Assembly: GCA_018821435.1 (NCBI GenBank)
Contig: JAHJME010000014.1
Span: 62,001-126,000, forward strand
DNA: 64,000 nt
DNA from: Alphaproteobacteria bacterium
GTDB lineage: Bacteria; Pseudomonadota; Alphaproteobacteria; Caulobacterales; Caulobacteraceae
Direction: 5' to 3'
The notes below the pieces were generated by a model. That model ran no database searches. It saw nothing but the letters and a program-made list of their open reading frames with translations, and was not told where the DNA came from. Shown piece by piece: positions 44,425 through 52,752 of this stretch (position 1 is its first letter; every line of letters starts with the position of its first letter). The translations under genes and the position numbers were made by a program.

Positions 44425-44583
44425 ATGGGCAAGCAGCAGCCGATTTTCGATGAAGCCGACACCGACGACGAAGCGGCGGACGCTGAAGCGTTGGCCGAGC
44501 TCGACGCGGGTCGGGTGATCAGCCACGACGACATGAAGGCATGGCTGTTGACGTGGGGAACCCCCGCGAAACCAGCGTCGTAG
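44425..44583 (+). CDS. Minimal antitoxin of a ParE/RelE-type toxin
   Basis: From ATG 44425 (an in-frame ATG two codons upstream is also possible) the frame encodes a 52-residue acidic protein: MGKQQPIFDEADTDDEAADA, then EALAELDAGRVISHDDMKAWL and ending GTPAKPAS. The part GRVISHDDMKAWL-TWG is the signature of small antitoxins paired with ParE-type toxins in alphaproteobacteria. An N-terminal ribbon-helix-helix is absent, so it has little or no DNA-binding domain. The toxin gene begins within 50 bp downstream. It is too short to stand out by length, and the toxin context is the main evidence. Confidence 0.72.
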   Translation: MGKQQPIFDEADTDDEAADAEALAELDAGRVISHDDMKAWLLTWGTPAKPAS

Positions 44584-44632
44584 CTACCGAAGCGATCCCA
44601 TCGCCAAGATGTCGGGGCGGCGTGTTTCGGTC

Positions 44633-44923
44633 ATGACCAAGCGGGAAGCTCTACACACCTATCGAATCGAATGGTCGCCCAGATCGCGCGGCGACCTTGA
44701 GGCCATTCGCGCCTACGTCGAGCAACACGCACCCCTCGCGGCCTTGCGTTTGGCCGCTGCGCTCGTGGAGACGGCGGAAAGTTTGGCGGCCCACCCGCAT
44801 CGAGGCCGCACGGTCTATGGCCCGGTGCGGGAGTTGGTGGTCGTCCGTCCGTATTTGATCCGCTACCGGATCACGCCCGACGCCGTGCAGATCATGCGCA
44901 TCAAGCATGGTGCTCGGCGCTAG
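44633..44923 (+). CDS. ParE/RelE-family toxin
   Basis: The 96-residue product begins MTKREALHTYRIEWSPRSRGDLEAIRAYVEQHAPLAALRL and ends LVVVRPYLIRYRITPDAVQIMRIKHGARR. The fold and the RIEWSPRSRGDLEAI, YLIRYRI and final HGARR motifs belong to the ParE branch, whose members poison DNA gyrase; the RelE catalytic residues for mRNA cleavage are not obvious. An in-frame ATG at 44609 would add eight residues. It is paired with the minimal antitoxin just upstream. tRNA-Cys follows on the opposite strand. Confidence 0.88.
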   Translation: MTKREALHTYRIEWSPRSRGDLEAIRAYVEQHAPLAALRLAAALVETAESLAAHPHRGRTVYGPVRELVVVRPYLIRYRITPDAVQIMRIKHGARR

Positions 44924-44980
44924 GATGGCCGCCCTGACCGACACCCGGCGCGCGAGTCGCAATGCATCGGGGGAAACACT

Positions 44981-45054
44981 TGGAGGCCCGACCGAGAATC
45001 GAACTCGGGTGCACGGATTTGCAGTCCGCTGCGTCACCACTCCGCCATCGGGCC
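44981..45054 (-). tRNA. tRNA-Cys (GCA)
   Basis: The minus strand reads GGCCCGATGGCGGAGTGG and folds into a 74-base cloverleaf with anticodon loop CTGCAAA (anticodon GCA), T arm GAGTTCGATTCTC, and an acceptor stem GGCCCGA pairing with TCGGGCC. The discriminator base and CCA are encoded. It sits 57 bp from the toxin gene, on the opposite strand. Confidence 0.95.
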
Positions 45055-45164
45055 AACCGGAAGCGAGGCGCGGTGCTATCAGAACGGCCCATAGGCCGCA
45101 ATTGCCTTCCAGGCTCGCCGGCCTATAACCCGCCGACAAACCCATGCGCCCTCAAGGATTCCCG

Positions 45165-45728
45165 ATGGCCGACTACGCCGCCGCCCGCCTCAACATGGTG
45201 GAGAGCCAGGTTCGGACCCAGGACGTCACCGACGTCCGCATCCACGACGCCATGCGCGCCGTGTTGCGCGAGGGGTTCCTGCCCGAGGCCAAGGCGCATC
45301 TGGCCTATGCCGACATCGAGGCCGAGTACGCACCGGGTCGCTGGCTGCTGAAGCCGCGCGACGTGGCCAAGCTGCTCCAGGCGTTGCGCCCCATGCCGGG
45401 CGAGCGCGCGCTGGCGATCGGCGCCCCCTACGCGGCGGCGGTGATCGAGCAACTGGGCGTGCCGGTGACCCGCATCGAGCCGGGCGAGGCCCTGCCGGCC
45501 GGGGAATTCGACATGGTCATCTGCGAAGGCGCCGTCACCCGTGCGCCCGAGGCCTGGACCGGCGCTCTGGCGACCAACGGCCGGCTGGGCGTGGTCGAGC
45601 GCGACGGACCGGTCGGCAAGGCCTGTCTCTATGTGCGCGCCGCCGACGGCATCGGCCGCCGCGATCTCTTCGACGCCTTCCCCCCCGTGCTGGCGGGCTT
45701 CGAGCCGCGACACGGTTTCGCCTTCTAG
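45165..45728 (+). CDS. Protein-L-isoaspartate methyltransferase-like protein with degenerate cofactor site
   Basis: From ATG 45165 the 187-residue product begins MADYAAARLNMVESQVRTQDVTDVRIHDAMRAVLREGFLPE, and continues with GRWLLKPRDVAKLLQAL, all typical of alphaproteobacterial PCMT enzymes that repair damaged Asp. The S-adenosylmethionine loop, normally GxGxGY with about 15 more residues, reads ERALAIGAPYAAAVIEQLG, and the following segment is short by roughly 30 residues before FDMVICEGAVTRAPEAW. The reading frame is intact. It lies upstream of the rsaF-like gene. It may be a non-catalytic relative or a very divergent enzyme. Confidence 0.8.
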   Translation: MADYAAARLNMVESQVRTQDVTDVRIHDAMRAVLREGFLPEAKAHLAYADIEAEYAPGRWLLKPRDVAKLLQALRPMPGERALAIGAPYAAAVIEQLGVPVTRIEPGEALPAGEFDMVICEGAVTRAPEAWTGALATNGRLGVVERDGPVGKACLYVRAADGIGRRDLFDAFPPVLAGFEPRHGFAF

Positions 45729-45851
45729 GCCGAGGCGCCTGAAACACCCTCGAAACGGTGGCGTGAAAAAAGCTTAAGGTGACGCCGCTTGGCCCAAGCG
45801 GCAGACGAACGCATATAAGGGCTGCATCTCTCGCGAGATCGGGGATTACGA

Positions 45852-47426
45852 ATGTCGATGAAACTCCGTGGCCGCCTGTTGGCCGCGACTGTGTGTGCCG
45901 CCGCCATGAGCGCTGTCGCGGTCCCGGCCAGCGCCGAGACCCTGGCCGATGCGATCGCGCTCGCCTACCAGAACAACCCGACCCTGCAGGCGCAACGTGC
46001 GACGCAGCGGGCCCTCGACGAAAACTACGTCCAGGCGCGCTCCGGCTGGCGGCCGACGCTGGGGTTCAGCGCGAACGCGGGCTACAGCGAGACCCGCATT
46101 CCCGCTGCGGCCGGTGGGTCGGGCATCGACCGCAACGGTGACGGCATCCCCGACCTGGTTCGTGGGCAGATCTTCGAAAACAACTCCTCGCGCATCGGCC
46201 TCAGCTTCACTCAGCCGATCTGGACGGGCGGCCGTGTCGCCGCCGCGGTGAACGCCGCGAATGCGGACGTGCTCGCGGGCCGTGAAAACCTGCGCCGGGT
46301 TGAGGCGCAGACGCTGGCCTCCGTGATCCAGGCCTATTCCGACACCCGGCGTGACGTGGAGACGGTCCGAATCCGTCAGGAGAACGTCAACGTCCTGACC
46401 CGGCAGCTTCAGGAATCGAACGCCCGCTTCGACGTGGGCGAGGTGACCCGCACCGACGTCGCCCAGTCCCAGGCGCGCCTGTCCCAGGCGCAAGCCCTGC
46501 TGCAGTCGGCCGTGGCCCAACTCGCCATCACACGCGCGACCTACGCCACGCTGGTTGGCCAAAATCCCGGCGACCTCGCGCCGGAGCCATCGCTGGCGTT
46601 CCTGCTGCCGACCGATCCAGACGAGGCGTTCAAGCTCGCCGAACAGTTCAACCCGCAGCTTCGGGCGCAGGAATTCACCGAACAGGCGAGCCGCGCGCGT
46701 CTCGCGGGCGCCCGCGCCGAGCACATGCCCAGCGTTTCGGCGTCTGCCACCTATGGCTTCAATGGCCCGGCGATCCCGGATCGCCCGTCCGATGTGTTCC
46801 AACGCGACCTCTATTCGCGCGGGATCACCGGTCAGGTGACGGCATCCGTTCCGCTGTTCACGGGGGGCCTCACCACCTCGCGCGTCCGTCAGGCGGTAGA
46901 GCGCAACAACGTCGACCGCATCACCATCGAGGGCGTTCGCCGAAACGTGCTGCAGAGCGTGACCACGTTCTGGAGCCAGCTGATGGCGGCCCGCGCCAAC
47001 ATCAGCTCCAGCGACGAGCAGGTGCGCGCCTCGCGCATCGCCGCCGAGGGCACGCGCCAGGAGCAGCAGGTGGGCCTGCGCACCACCATCGACGTGCTGA
47101 ACGCCGAAAACGAACTGCGGCAGGCCGAGCTCAACGCCGTGACCTCGCGTCGCGACGAATATGTCGCCGCCGCCAACGTGCTGGCCGTCATGGGCCGCCT
47201 CGAAGGCAAGAATCTGGTGCCCGTCGTGCCCCAGTACGACGCCGCCAAGAACTTCCGGAAGCTGCGGATCACCTGGGGCTGGGTGCCGTGGGAAGAAGCG
47301 GTCGGCATCATCGACAACGCCGCCACGCCTTGGCCGTCGAAGGTTCCCGTGGAAAAGGCTGATGAAAAGGCCATCGGCCCGGGCCTCGAGCCTGCCCCCG
47401 CGGCGGCGCCCCCGGCGACCCGTTGA
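45852..47426 (+). CDS. TolC-family outer-membrane channel, RsaF-like
   Basis: The 524-residue product has a signal peptide (KLRGRLLAATVCAAAMSAVAVPASA) and then ETLADAIALAYQNNPTLQAQRATQRALDENYVQARSGWRPTLGFSANAGYS, the standard TolC opening. Two repeats of helical and strand segments follow (SRIGLSFTQPIWTGGRVAAAVNAA; ITGQVTASVPLFTGGLTTSRVRQAV), each with the P-L/I-F/W-GG turn. In Caulobacter the channel just upstream of popZ is RsaF, which exports the S-layer protein by type I secretion; no RsaA/D/E genes are in this window. The C-terminal tail is Pro/Ala-rich. A hairpin and a TATAAG lie upstream. Confidence 0.88.
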   Translation: MSMKLRGRLLAATVCAAAMSAVAVPASAETLADAIALAYQNNPTLQAQRATQRALDENYVQARSGWRPTLGFSANAGYSETRIPAAAGGSGIDRNGDGIPDLVRGQIFENNSSRIGLSFTQPIWTGGRVAAAVNAANADVLAGRENLRRVEAQTLASVIQAYSDTRRDVETVRIRQENVNVLTRQLQESNARFDVGEVTRTDVAQSQARLSQAQALLQSAVAQLAITRATYATLVGQNPGDLAPEPSLAFLLPTDPDEAFKLAEQFNPQLRAQEFTEQASRARLAGARAEHMPSVSASATYGFNGPAIPDRPSDVFQRDLYSRGITGQVTASVPLFTGGLTTSRVRQAVERNNVDRITIEGVRRNVLQSVTTFWSQLMAARANISSSDEQVRASRIAAEGTRQEQQVGLRTTIDVLNAENELRQAELNAVTSRRDEYVAAANVLAVMGRLEGKNLVPVVPQYDAAKNFRKLRITWGWVPWEEAVGIIDNAATPWPSKVPVEKADEKAIGPGLEPAPAAAPPATR

Positions 47427-47507
47427 CGCGTGTCGCCTAGGGAAATTGCAGGATCGTCCTCACGCGCTTAGGGTCCAAGGCGCAGACTCAACCGCGGCGG
47501 CCGATTC

Positions 47508-48077
47508 ATGTCCGAACAGACGTCCCAAGAACCGACGATGGAGGAGATTCTCGCCTCCATCCGCCGCATCATCTCCGAGGATGAGCAGCCCGCCGATGGC
47601 GCGGAAGCTCCGGCGGCAGAGGCCGAACCGGAACCCGTCGCCGCCGAGGCGCCGCTGCCGATTCCCGAGCCGGAGCCCGAGCCCGTGGCCGCCGCGCCCG
47701 AGCCGGATGCCGAACCGGAAGACGAGGATGACGGCGACCTGGAGCTGACCCAGAAGGTCGAGACCCACGGCGACCTCGATTTCGTCGCCGCCGATCCCGA
47801 ACCCGCGGCCCCGCCGCCCGCGCCGGTGTTCGACGCGCCCGCGCCGGCGCCCGCCGCCAATCTGGTGAGCGAGCACGTGGCCGCCGCCGCCGCCGCCACC
47901 TTCGGCCAGCTCTCGTCCAGCCTTCTGATGCCGGCCGAAGGCCGCACCCTCGAGGACGTGGTCCGCGAGATGCTGCGCCCCATGCTTCAGCAATGGCTCG
48001 ACACCAACCTGCCCGGCATCGTGCAGGAAGCCGTCCAGTCCGAGGTCGACCGCATCTCCCGCGGCCGAGTACGCTAG
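47508..48077 (+). CDS. popZ: Polar organizing protein PopZ
   Basis: PopZ forms a polymeric hub at the cell poles that holds the parS/ParB centromere complex and recruits cell-cycle kinases. The 189-residue product has the conserved N-terminal helix (SQEPTMEEILASIRRIISEDEQ, residues 6-27), a long acidic Pro/Glu/Ala-rich linker (about 28-115, for example EPEPEPEPVAAAPEPDAEPEDEDD) and a C-terminal oligomerisation region (TLEDVVREMLRPMLQQWLDTNLPGIVQEAVQSEVDRISRGRVR). It lies between the RsaF-like gene and valS, the order known in Caulobacter crescentus. The gene has no signal peptide or membrane segment. Confidence 0.95.
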   Translation: MSEQTSQEPTMEEILASIRRIISEDEQPADGAEAPAAEAEPEPVAAEAPLPIPEPEPEPVAAAPEPDAEPEDEDDGDLELTQKVETHGDLDFVAADPEPAAPPPAPVFDAPAPAPAANLVSEHVAAAAAATFGQLSSSLLMPAEGRTLEDVVREMLRPMLQQWLDTNLPGIVQEAVQSEVDRISRGRVR

Positions 48078-48087
48078 ACCGCCCAAG

Positions 48088-48201
48088 GTGCTCCCCCGCT
48101 GGGGGAGCTGTCAGCGAAGCTGACTGAGGGGGCTTCCGCTCGGAAGGTCCGAACGCGTGCTTTCGAGCCGCCCCCTGTCACTCCCCCGACGGGGAGGAAT
48201 T
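48088..48201. repeat. Intergenic inverted repeat between popZ and valS (family E)
   Basis: The left arm (48089-48135, with the nested hairpin TCCCCCGCTGGGGGA and CAGCGAAGCTG) is partly complementary to the right arm near 48172-48200 (CCCCCTGTCACTCCCCC, then GACGGGGAGG). The element fills the gap between the popZ stop at 48077 and valS. It resembles a widespread repeat of Caulobacterales. Confidence 0.75.
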
Positions 48202-48237
48202 GCGGTATCGACGCCGCTCGTTCAGAAGACCCGCACC

Positions 48238-50904
48238 ATGCTCGACAAGAACTTCGATCCCAAGACCGCCGAACCGCGCCTCTACGAGGCCTGGGAGAAA
48301 TCCGGCGGCTTCGCGCCCATCGACGACCCGAACGCCGAGCCGTTCTCGATCGTCATCCCGCCGCCGAACGTCACCGGTTCGCTGCACATCGGGCACGCGC
48401 TGAACAACACCCTGCAGGACGTGCTGATCCGCTTCGAGCGCATGCGCGGCAAGGCGGCCCTGTGGCTGCCCGGCACCGACCACGCCGGCATCGCCACCCA
48501 GATGGTGGTCGAGCGCAAGCTGGCCGAGGCCGGCAACCAGAGCCGCCGTGACATGGGCCGCGACGACTTCGTCGCCAAGGTCTGGGAGTGGAAGGCCGAG
48601 TCGGGCGGGACCATCGTCAACCAGCTGCGCCGCCTGGGCGCCTCCTGCGACTGGTCCAGAGAGCGCTTTACCCTGGACGAGGGCCTCAGCGCCGCCGTCC
48701 GCAAGGTGTTCGTGAAACTCCACAAGGAAAAGCTGATCTACCGCGACAAGCGGCTGGTGAACTGGGACCCGCACTTCCAGACCGCCATCTCGGACCTGGA
48801 GGTCGAGCAGCGCGAGGTCGACGGCCACTACTGGCACTTCGCCTATCCGCTGGAGGACGGCTCCGGCGAGATCGTCGTCGCCACCACCCGCCCTGAGACC
48901 ATGCTGGGCGACACCGCCGTGGCGGTCCACCCTGACGACGAGCGCTACAAGGCGCTGGTCGGCAAGGCCGTGCGCCTGCCGATCGTGAACCGGCCGATCC
49001 CGATCATCGCCGACGAATACCCCGACCCCGAGAAGGGCTCCGGCGCGGTCAAGATCACGCCCGCCCACGACTTCAACGACTTCATGGTCGGCAAGCGCCA
49101 CAACCTGCCGATGATCAACGTCTTCGACGACTTCGCGCGGATCAACGACAACGCCCCGCCCGAGTATCGCGGCCTGGACCGCTTCGCCGCGCGCAAGAAG
49201 GTGGTCGAGCAGTTCGAGGCCCTGGGCCTGCTGCGCGAGATCGAGAAGACCCGCCACACGGTCCCGCATGGCGACCGCTCCGGCGTCGTCGTCGAGCCCT
49301 ACCTGACCGACCAGTGGTACGTCGCCGCCGACGTGCTGGCCAAGCCCGCCATCGCCGCCGTGGAGTCGGGCGAGACCGTCTTCGTGCCGAAGAACTGGGA
49401 GAAGACCTACTTCGAGTGGATGCGGAACATCCAGCCGTGGTGCGTCTCCCGCCAGCTCTGGTGGGGCCACCGCATCCCGGCCTGGTACGGCCCCGACGGC
49501 AAGCCGTTCGTCGAGGAGACCGAAGCCGAGGCGATGCGCCAGGCCGAGGAGCACTATGGCCGGCCGATCCCGCTGCGCCAGGATGAGGACGTCCTCGACA
49601 CCTGGTTTTCGTCGGGCCTCTGGCCGTTCTCGACCATGGGCTGGCCCGAGCAGAGCAGCGATCTGGCCCGCTTCTACCCGACCCACACCCTGATCACCGG
49701 CTTCGACATCATCTTCTTCTGGGTCGCCCGGATGATGATGCAGGGCATCCACTTCACCGGCGAGGTCCCGTTCAAGCGGGTCTTCATCAACGCCCTCGTG
49801 CGCGACGCCGAGGGGAAGAAGATGTCCAAGTCCAAGGGCAACGTCATGGACCCGCTGGAGCTGGTCGACGACTACGGCGCCGACGCCCTGCGCTTCACCC
49901 TGACCGCCATGTCGGGCCAGGCCCGCGACATCAAGCTCAGCCGCCAGCGGATCGAGGGCTACCGCAACTTCGGCACCAAGCTGTGGAACGCCACCCGCTT
50001 CACCCAGATGAACGGCTGCGCCCGCGCCGAGGGCTTCGACCCCGCCCACGTCAAGGTCGCGCTCAACCGCTGGATCGTCGGCGAGACCACCCGCACCGCC
50101 CAGGCGGTGACCGCGGCCCTGGCCGACTGCGGCTTCGGGGAGGGGACCGAGCAGCTCTACCGCTTCATCTGGAACCAGTACTGCGACTGGTACGTCGAGC
50201 TGGCCAAGCCCCTGCTGACCGGCGACGACGCGGCCGCCAAGGCCGAGACCCAGGCCACCGCCGCCTGGGTGCTGGACGTCATCCTGACCCTGCTGCACCC
50301 GGTCATGCCCTTCATCACCGAGGAGCTGTGGGCCCAGACCCAGGACCTGGGCGCGGCGCGGGCGCACAAGGGCTTCCTGATGACCGCCCGCTGGCCGGAC
50401 CTGGCCGACAGCCTGATCGACCCGGCCGCCGACGCCGAGATCGGCCTGGTCATTGAGGCGATCTCCGAGGGCAGGTCGGTCCGCTCGGGCCTGAACGTGC
50501 CGCTCTCGGCCAAGCCGCCGCTGCTGGTGGTCGAGGCCACCGACGCCCAGCGCGCGACGCTCGCCGCCAACGCCGCCCAGATCGCCCAGCTGCTGCGGGT
50601 GTCCGAGGTCCAGGCCGTGGACGCCGCCCCCGCCGGCTCGATCCCCTTCGTGGTCAGCGGCGCCACGTTCGCCCTGCCGGTCGCCGAGTTCATCGACCTC
50701 ACCGCCGAGCGGGCCCGCCTGACCAAGGAGGTCGGCGCCCTGACCGGCGAGATCGCCAAGATCTCCGGCAAGCTGAACAACGCCGACTTCGTCTCCCGCG
50801 CCCCGGAAGAGGTGGTCGACGAGAATCGCGAACGCCTGGCCGAGGCGCAGACCGCCAAGGCCAAGCTGGAAAGCGCCCTGTCGAGGCTGAGCGGCGCGTC
50901 CTGA
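48238..50904 (+). CDS. valS: Valyl-tRNA synthetase
   Basis: ValS charges tRNA-Val. The 888-residue product is a class I synthetase with HIGH in PPNVTGSLHIGHALNN and KMSKS in EGKKMSKSKGNVMDP, separated by an editing domain (TTRPETMLGDTAVAVHPDD). The C-terminal part contains the anticodon-binding fold and a tRNA-binding coiled coil (DLTAERARLTKEVGALTGEIAKISGKLNN). I chose ATG 48238 since sequence before it is the intergenic repeat. The length is near that of ValS of related bacteria. Its stop is 19 bp from the end of the convergent histidine kinase gene. Confidence 0.97.
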   Translation: MLDKNFDPKTAEPRLYEAWEKSGGFAPIDDPNAEPFSIVIPPPNVTGSLHIGHALNNTLQDVLIRFERMRGKAALWLPGTDHAGIATQMVVERKLAEAGNQSRRDMGRDDFVAKVWEWKAESGGTIVNQLRRLGASCDWSRERFTLDEGLSAAVRKVFVKLHKEKLIYRDKRLVNWDPHFQTAISDLEVEQREVDGHYWHFAYPLEDGSGEIVVATTRPETMLGDTAVAVHPDDERYKALVGKAVRLPIVNRPIPIIADEYPDPEKGSGAVKITPAHDFNDFMVGKRHNLPMINVFDDFARINDNAPPEYRGLDRFAARKKVVEQFEALGLLREIEKTRHTVPHGDRSGVVVEPYLTDQWYVAADVLAKPAIAAVESGETVFVPKNWEKTYFEWMRNIQPWCVSRQLWWGHRIPAWYGPDGKPFVEETEAEAMRQAEEHYGRPIPLRQDEDVLDTWFSSGLWPFSTMGWPEQSSDLARFYPTHTLITGFDIIFFWVARMMMQGIHFTGEVPFKRVFINALVRDAEGKKMSKSKGNVMDPLELVDDYGADALRFTLTAMSGQARDIKLSRQRIEGYRNFGTKLWNATRFTQMNGCARAEGFDPAHVKVALNRWIVGETTRTAQAVTAALADCGFGEGTEQLYRFIWNQYCDWYVELAKPLLTGDDAAAKAETQATAAWVLDVILTLLHPVMPFITEELWAQTQDLGAARAHKGFLMTARWPDLADSLIDPAADAEIGLVIEAISEGRSVRSGLNVPLSAKPPLLVVEATDAQRATLAANAAQIAQLLRVSEVQAVDAAPAGSIPFVVSGATFALPVAEFIDLTAERARLTKEVGALTGEIAKISGKLNNADFVSRAPEEVVDENRERLAEAQTAKAKLESALSRLSGAS

Positions 50905-50923
50905 CGGTCAGCCGGCGCGGAAG

Positions 50924-52555
50924 CTAAGCTAGCCCGGCGCTCTCACGCCCGACGGCAGGCCGCCCGATCGACGCCTGCGCCAGGGCGGCTTCGATCCCGG
51001 CCAGCAGGCTGGCGGCCGTGATCGGCTTGGCCACGTGCAGGTCTGCGCCGGCGGCCACGGCCGCGGCCTGGTGCTCGGCCATAGCATTGGCGCTCAGCAT
51101 CACCACGGGCGTGTGCGTGTCGCCGCGCGCCGCTTCCAGGCGGCGGATGGCGCGGGTGGCCGCCAGGCCGTCCATGCCGGGCATCTGCATGTCCATCAGC
51201 ACGATGTCGAACGTCTGGGCCTCGAACGCCGCCACCGCCTGGAGGCCGTCGTCCACGGTGACGAGGTCGGCGCCGACCCCCGTCAGGATGAGCTGCACCA
51301 CGCGCTGGTTGGTGGGGTGATCCTCGGCCAACAGCACCCGAAGCGGACGCTCGTCAAAGGCGCTCGGCGCGGCCGCCGTCTCCAGGTCGCGCGCGCTGTA
51401 CGCCTCCAGCGTCTCGGCGCGCGGCAGGCGCAGGCCGACGGTGAAGCAACTGCCCGCGCCGGGCTGGGACGTCGCGGAGATCTCGCCGCCCATCATTCTC
51501 GCCAGCGATTGGCAGATCGACAGGCCCAGGCCCGTCCCGCCGAAGCGGCGGCTGATCGTCTCGTCGGCCTGGCTGAACCGGTCGAACAGGCGCTTGGCGT
51601 GCTCGGGGCCGAACCCGACGCCGGTATCCTCGACCGACAGGGTCAGCTCCGCGACCTCGTCGGTCTCGACCAGGCCGATCCGAAGGGTGACGCTCCCCTT
51701 CGGCGTGAACTTGATGGCGTTGGACAGCAGGTTGCCCACGATCTGGCCGATCCTGGCGCCGTCGCCGACGAAGCGGCCCCGCGCCGCCGGCGCGCGCTCG
51801 ACGTGGAACGCCAAACCGCTGTCCTCAGCCCGGTGGCGCATGACCTCGATGCATGGCCGCAGCGCCTGGTCCAGGTCGAACGGACGGGTCTCCAGCCGCA
51901 GTTCGCCGGCCTCGATCTTGGACACGTCGAGCACATCGGACACCAGCCGCTCCAGGGCCACGCCCGAGTCGCGAACCAGGCCGACCATCTCGGCCTGTTC
52001 CGGGCTGAGCGACGTGCGTGACAGCGCGTCGACGATCCCGATCACACCGTTCAGCGGCGTGCGGATCTCGTGGCTCATGTTCGCCAGGAAGTCGGACTTG
52101 GCGCGGCTGGCCGCCTCGGCGGCGGACTTGGCCTCGATCAGTTCGCGTTCGGTGGCGATCCGGTCGGTCACGTCCCGCGCGACGCCATAGATCCGGTTCC
52201 CGAACCGCTGGGCCCGCCACTCCAGGGTTCGATAGTGCCCGTCCTTGTGGCGATAGCGGTTCACGAAGCCCAGCACGGGGTCGCCGTCCCGACGGTTCTC
52301 GACTTCCTGCACGCTGCCGTGCGTGTCCGGCATATCGTCGGGATGCACCAGCCGCAGCAGCGGGCGGCCTTCCATCTCGTCCGGATGATGACCGAGGGCG
52401 GTCAGCCAGGAGCGGCTGGCCTTCAGCACCACGCCTTCGATGTCGCGGATGACCAGCAGGTCGAGGGCGACCTCGAAGAAGGCCGCGACCTCATTGACCT
52501 TCGCGTCGATCCCGCGAACGGCGCCGGCGGCAAGGTCGGGCGGCGAGGGGGGCAT
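50924..52555 (-). CDS. PAS-containing hybrid histidine kinase
   Basis: The 543-residue product has a PAS domain (about residues 22-135, VAAFFEVALDLLVIRDIEGVVLKASRSWLTALGHHPDEM with a PAC segment WRAQRFGNRIYGVARDVTDR), a HisKA domain with the phosphorylated His in FLANMSHEIRTPLNGVIG, a HATPase_c domain (QIVGNLLSNAIKFTPKG; DTGVGFGPEHAKRLFDRFSQAD; GGTGLGLSICQSLARMMGG) and a C-terminal receiver with the phospho-acceptor Asp in VLMDMQMPGMDG. It lacks membrane segments, so sensing is cytoplasmic. No cognate transcription factor is adjacent. ATG 52555 has AAGGA about 9 bases upstream. Confidence 0.92.
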   Translation of the reverse strand: MPPSPPDLAAGAVRGIDAKVNEVAAFFEVALDLLVIRDIEGVVLKASRSWLTALGHHPDEMEGRPLLRLVHPDDMPDTHGSVQEVENRRDGDPVLGFVNRYRHKDGHYRTLEWRAQRFGNRIYGVARDVTDRIATERELIEAKSAAEAASRAKSDFLANMSHEIRTPLNGVIGIVDALSRTSLSPEQAEMVGLVRDSGVALERLVSDVLDVSKIEAGELRLETRPFDLDQALRPCIEVMRHRAEDSGLAFHVERAPAARGRFVGDGARIGQIVGNLLSNAIKFTPKGSVTLRIGLVETDEVAELTLSVEDTGVGFGPEHAKRLFDRFSQADETISRRFGGTGLGLSICQSLARMMGGEISATSQPGAGSCFTVGLRLPRAETLEAYSARDLETAAAPSAFDERPLRVLLAEDHPTNQRVVQLILTGVGADLVTVDDGLQAVAAFEAQTFDIVLMDMQMPGMDGLAATRAIRRLEAARGDTHTPVVMLSANAMAEHQAAAVAAGADLHVAKPITAASLLAGIEAALAQASIGRPAVGRESAGLA

Positions 52556-52717
52556 CAACGGGGATCCTTACGCGTGCCGACACCGGCCCTCACCACGTAA
52601 GCGGCTCAACGTTAAGCCGGGATTGCCAACCCGCTAAATGGCCGAAAAGTCTGACGTTTCGCGCTACAACCGGCGCGCGTGACCCAGCCCGCCGTGATTG
52701 AGGTGGAGGGCAGGGCA

Positions 52718-52745
52718 GCGCTCCCGCGCCGAAGCGCGGGAGCGC
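52718..52745 (-). terminator. Hairpin terminator after the TonB receptor gene
   Basis: GCGCTCCCGCGC and GCGCGGGAGCGC are perfect 12-bp arms around a 4-base loop that reads TTCG on the minus strand, a UUCG tetraloop in the RNA. It starts 8 bp after the receptor stop. There is no T-run, so termination would rely on stem stability or Rho; the element may also protect the 3' end. Confidence 0.7.
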
Positions 52746-52752
52746 GCAGGGA

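Noticed and set aside
45782-45803. GCCGCTT/AAGCGGC hairpin before the RsaF-like gene
   Set aside because: It has no T-run on the plus strand, so I did not call it a terminator; it might be an operator or a weak 3' hairpin of the PCMT-like gene.
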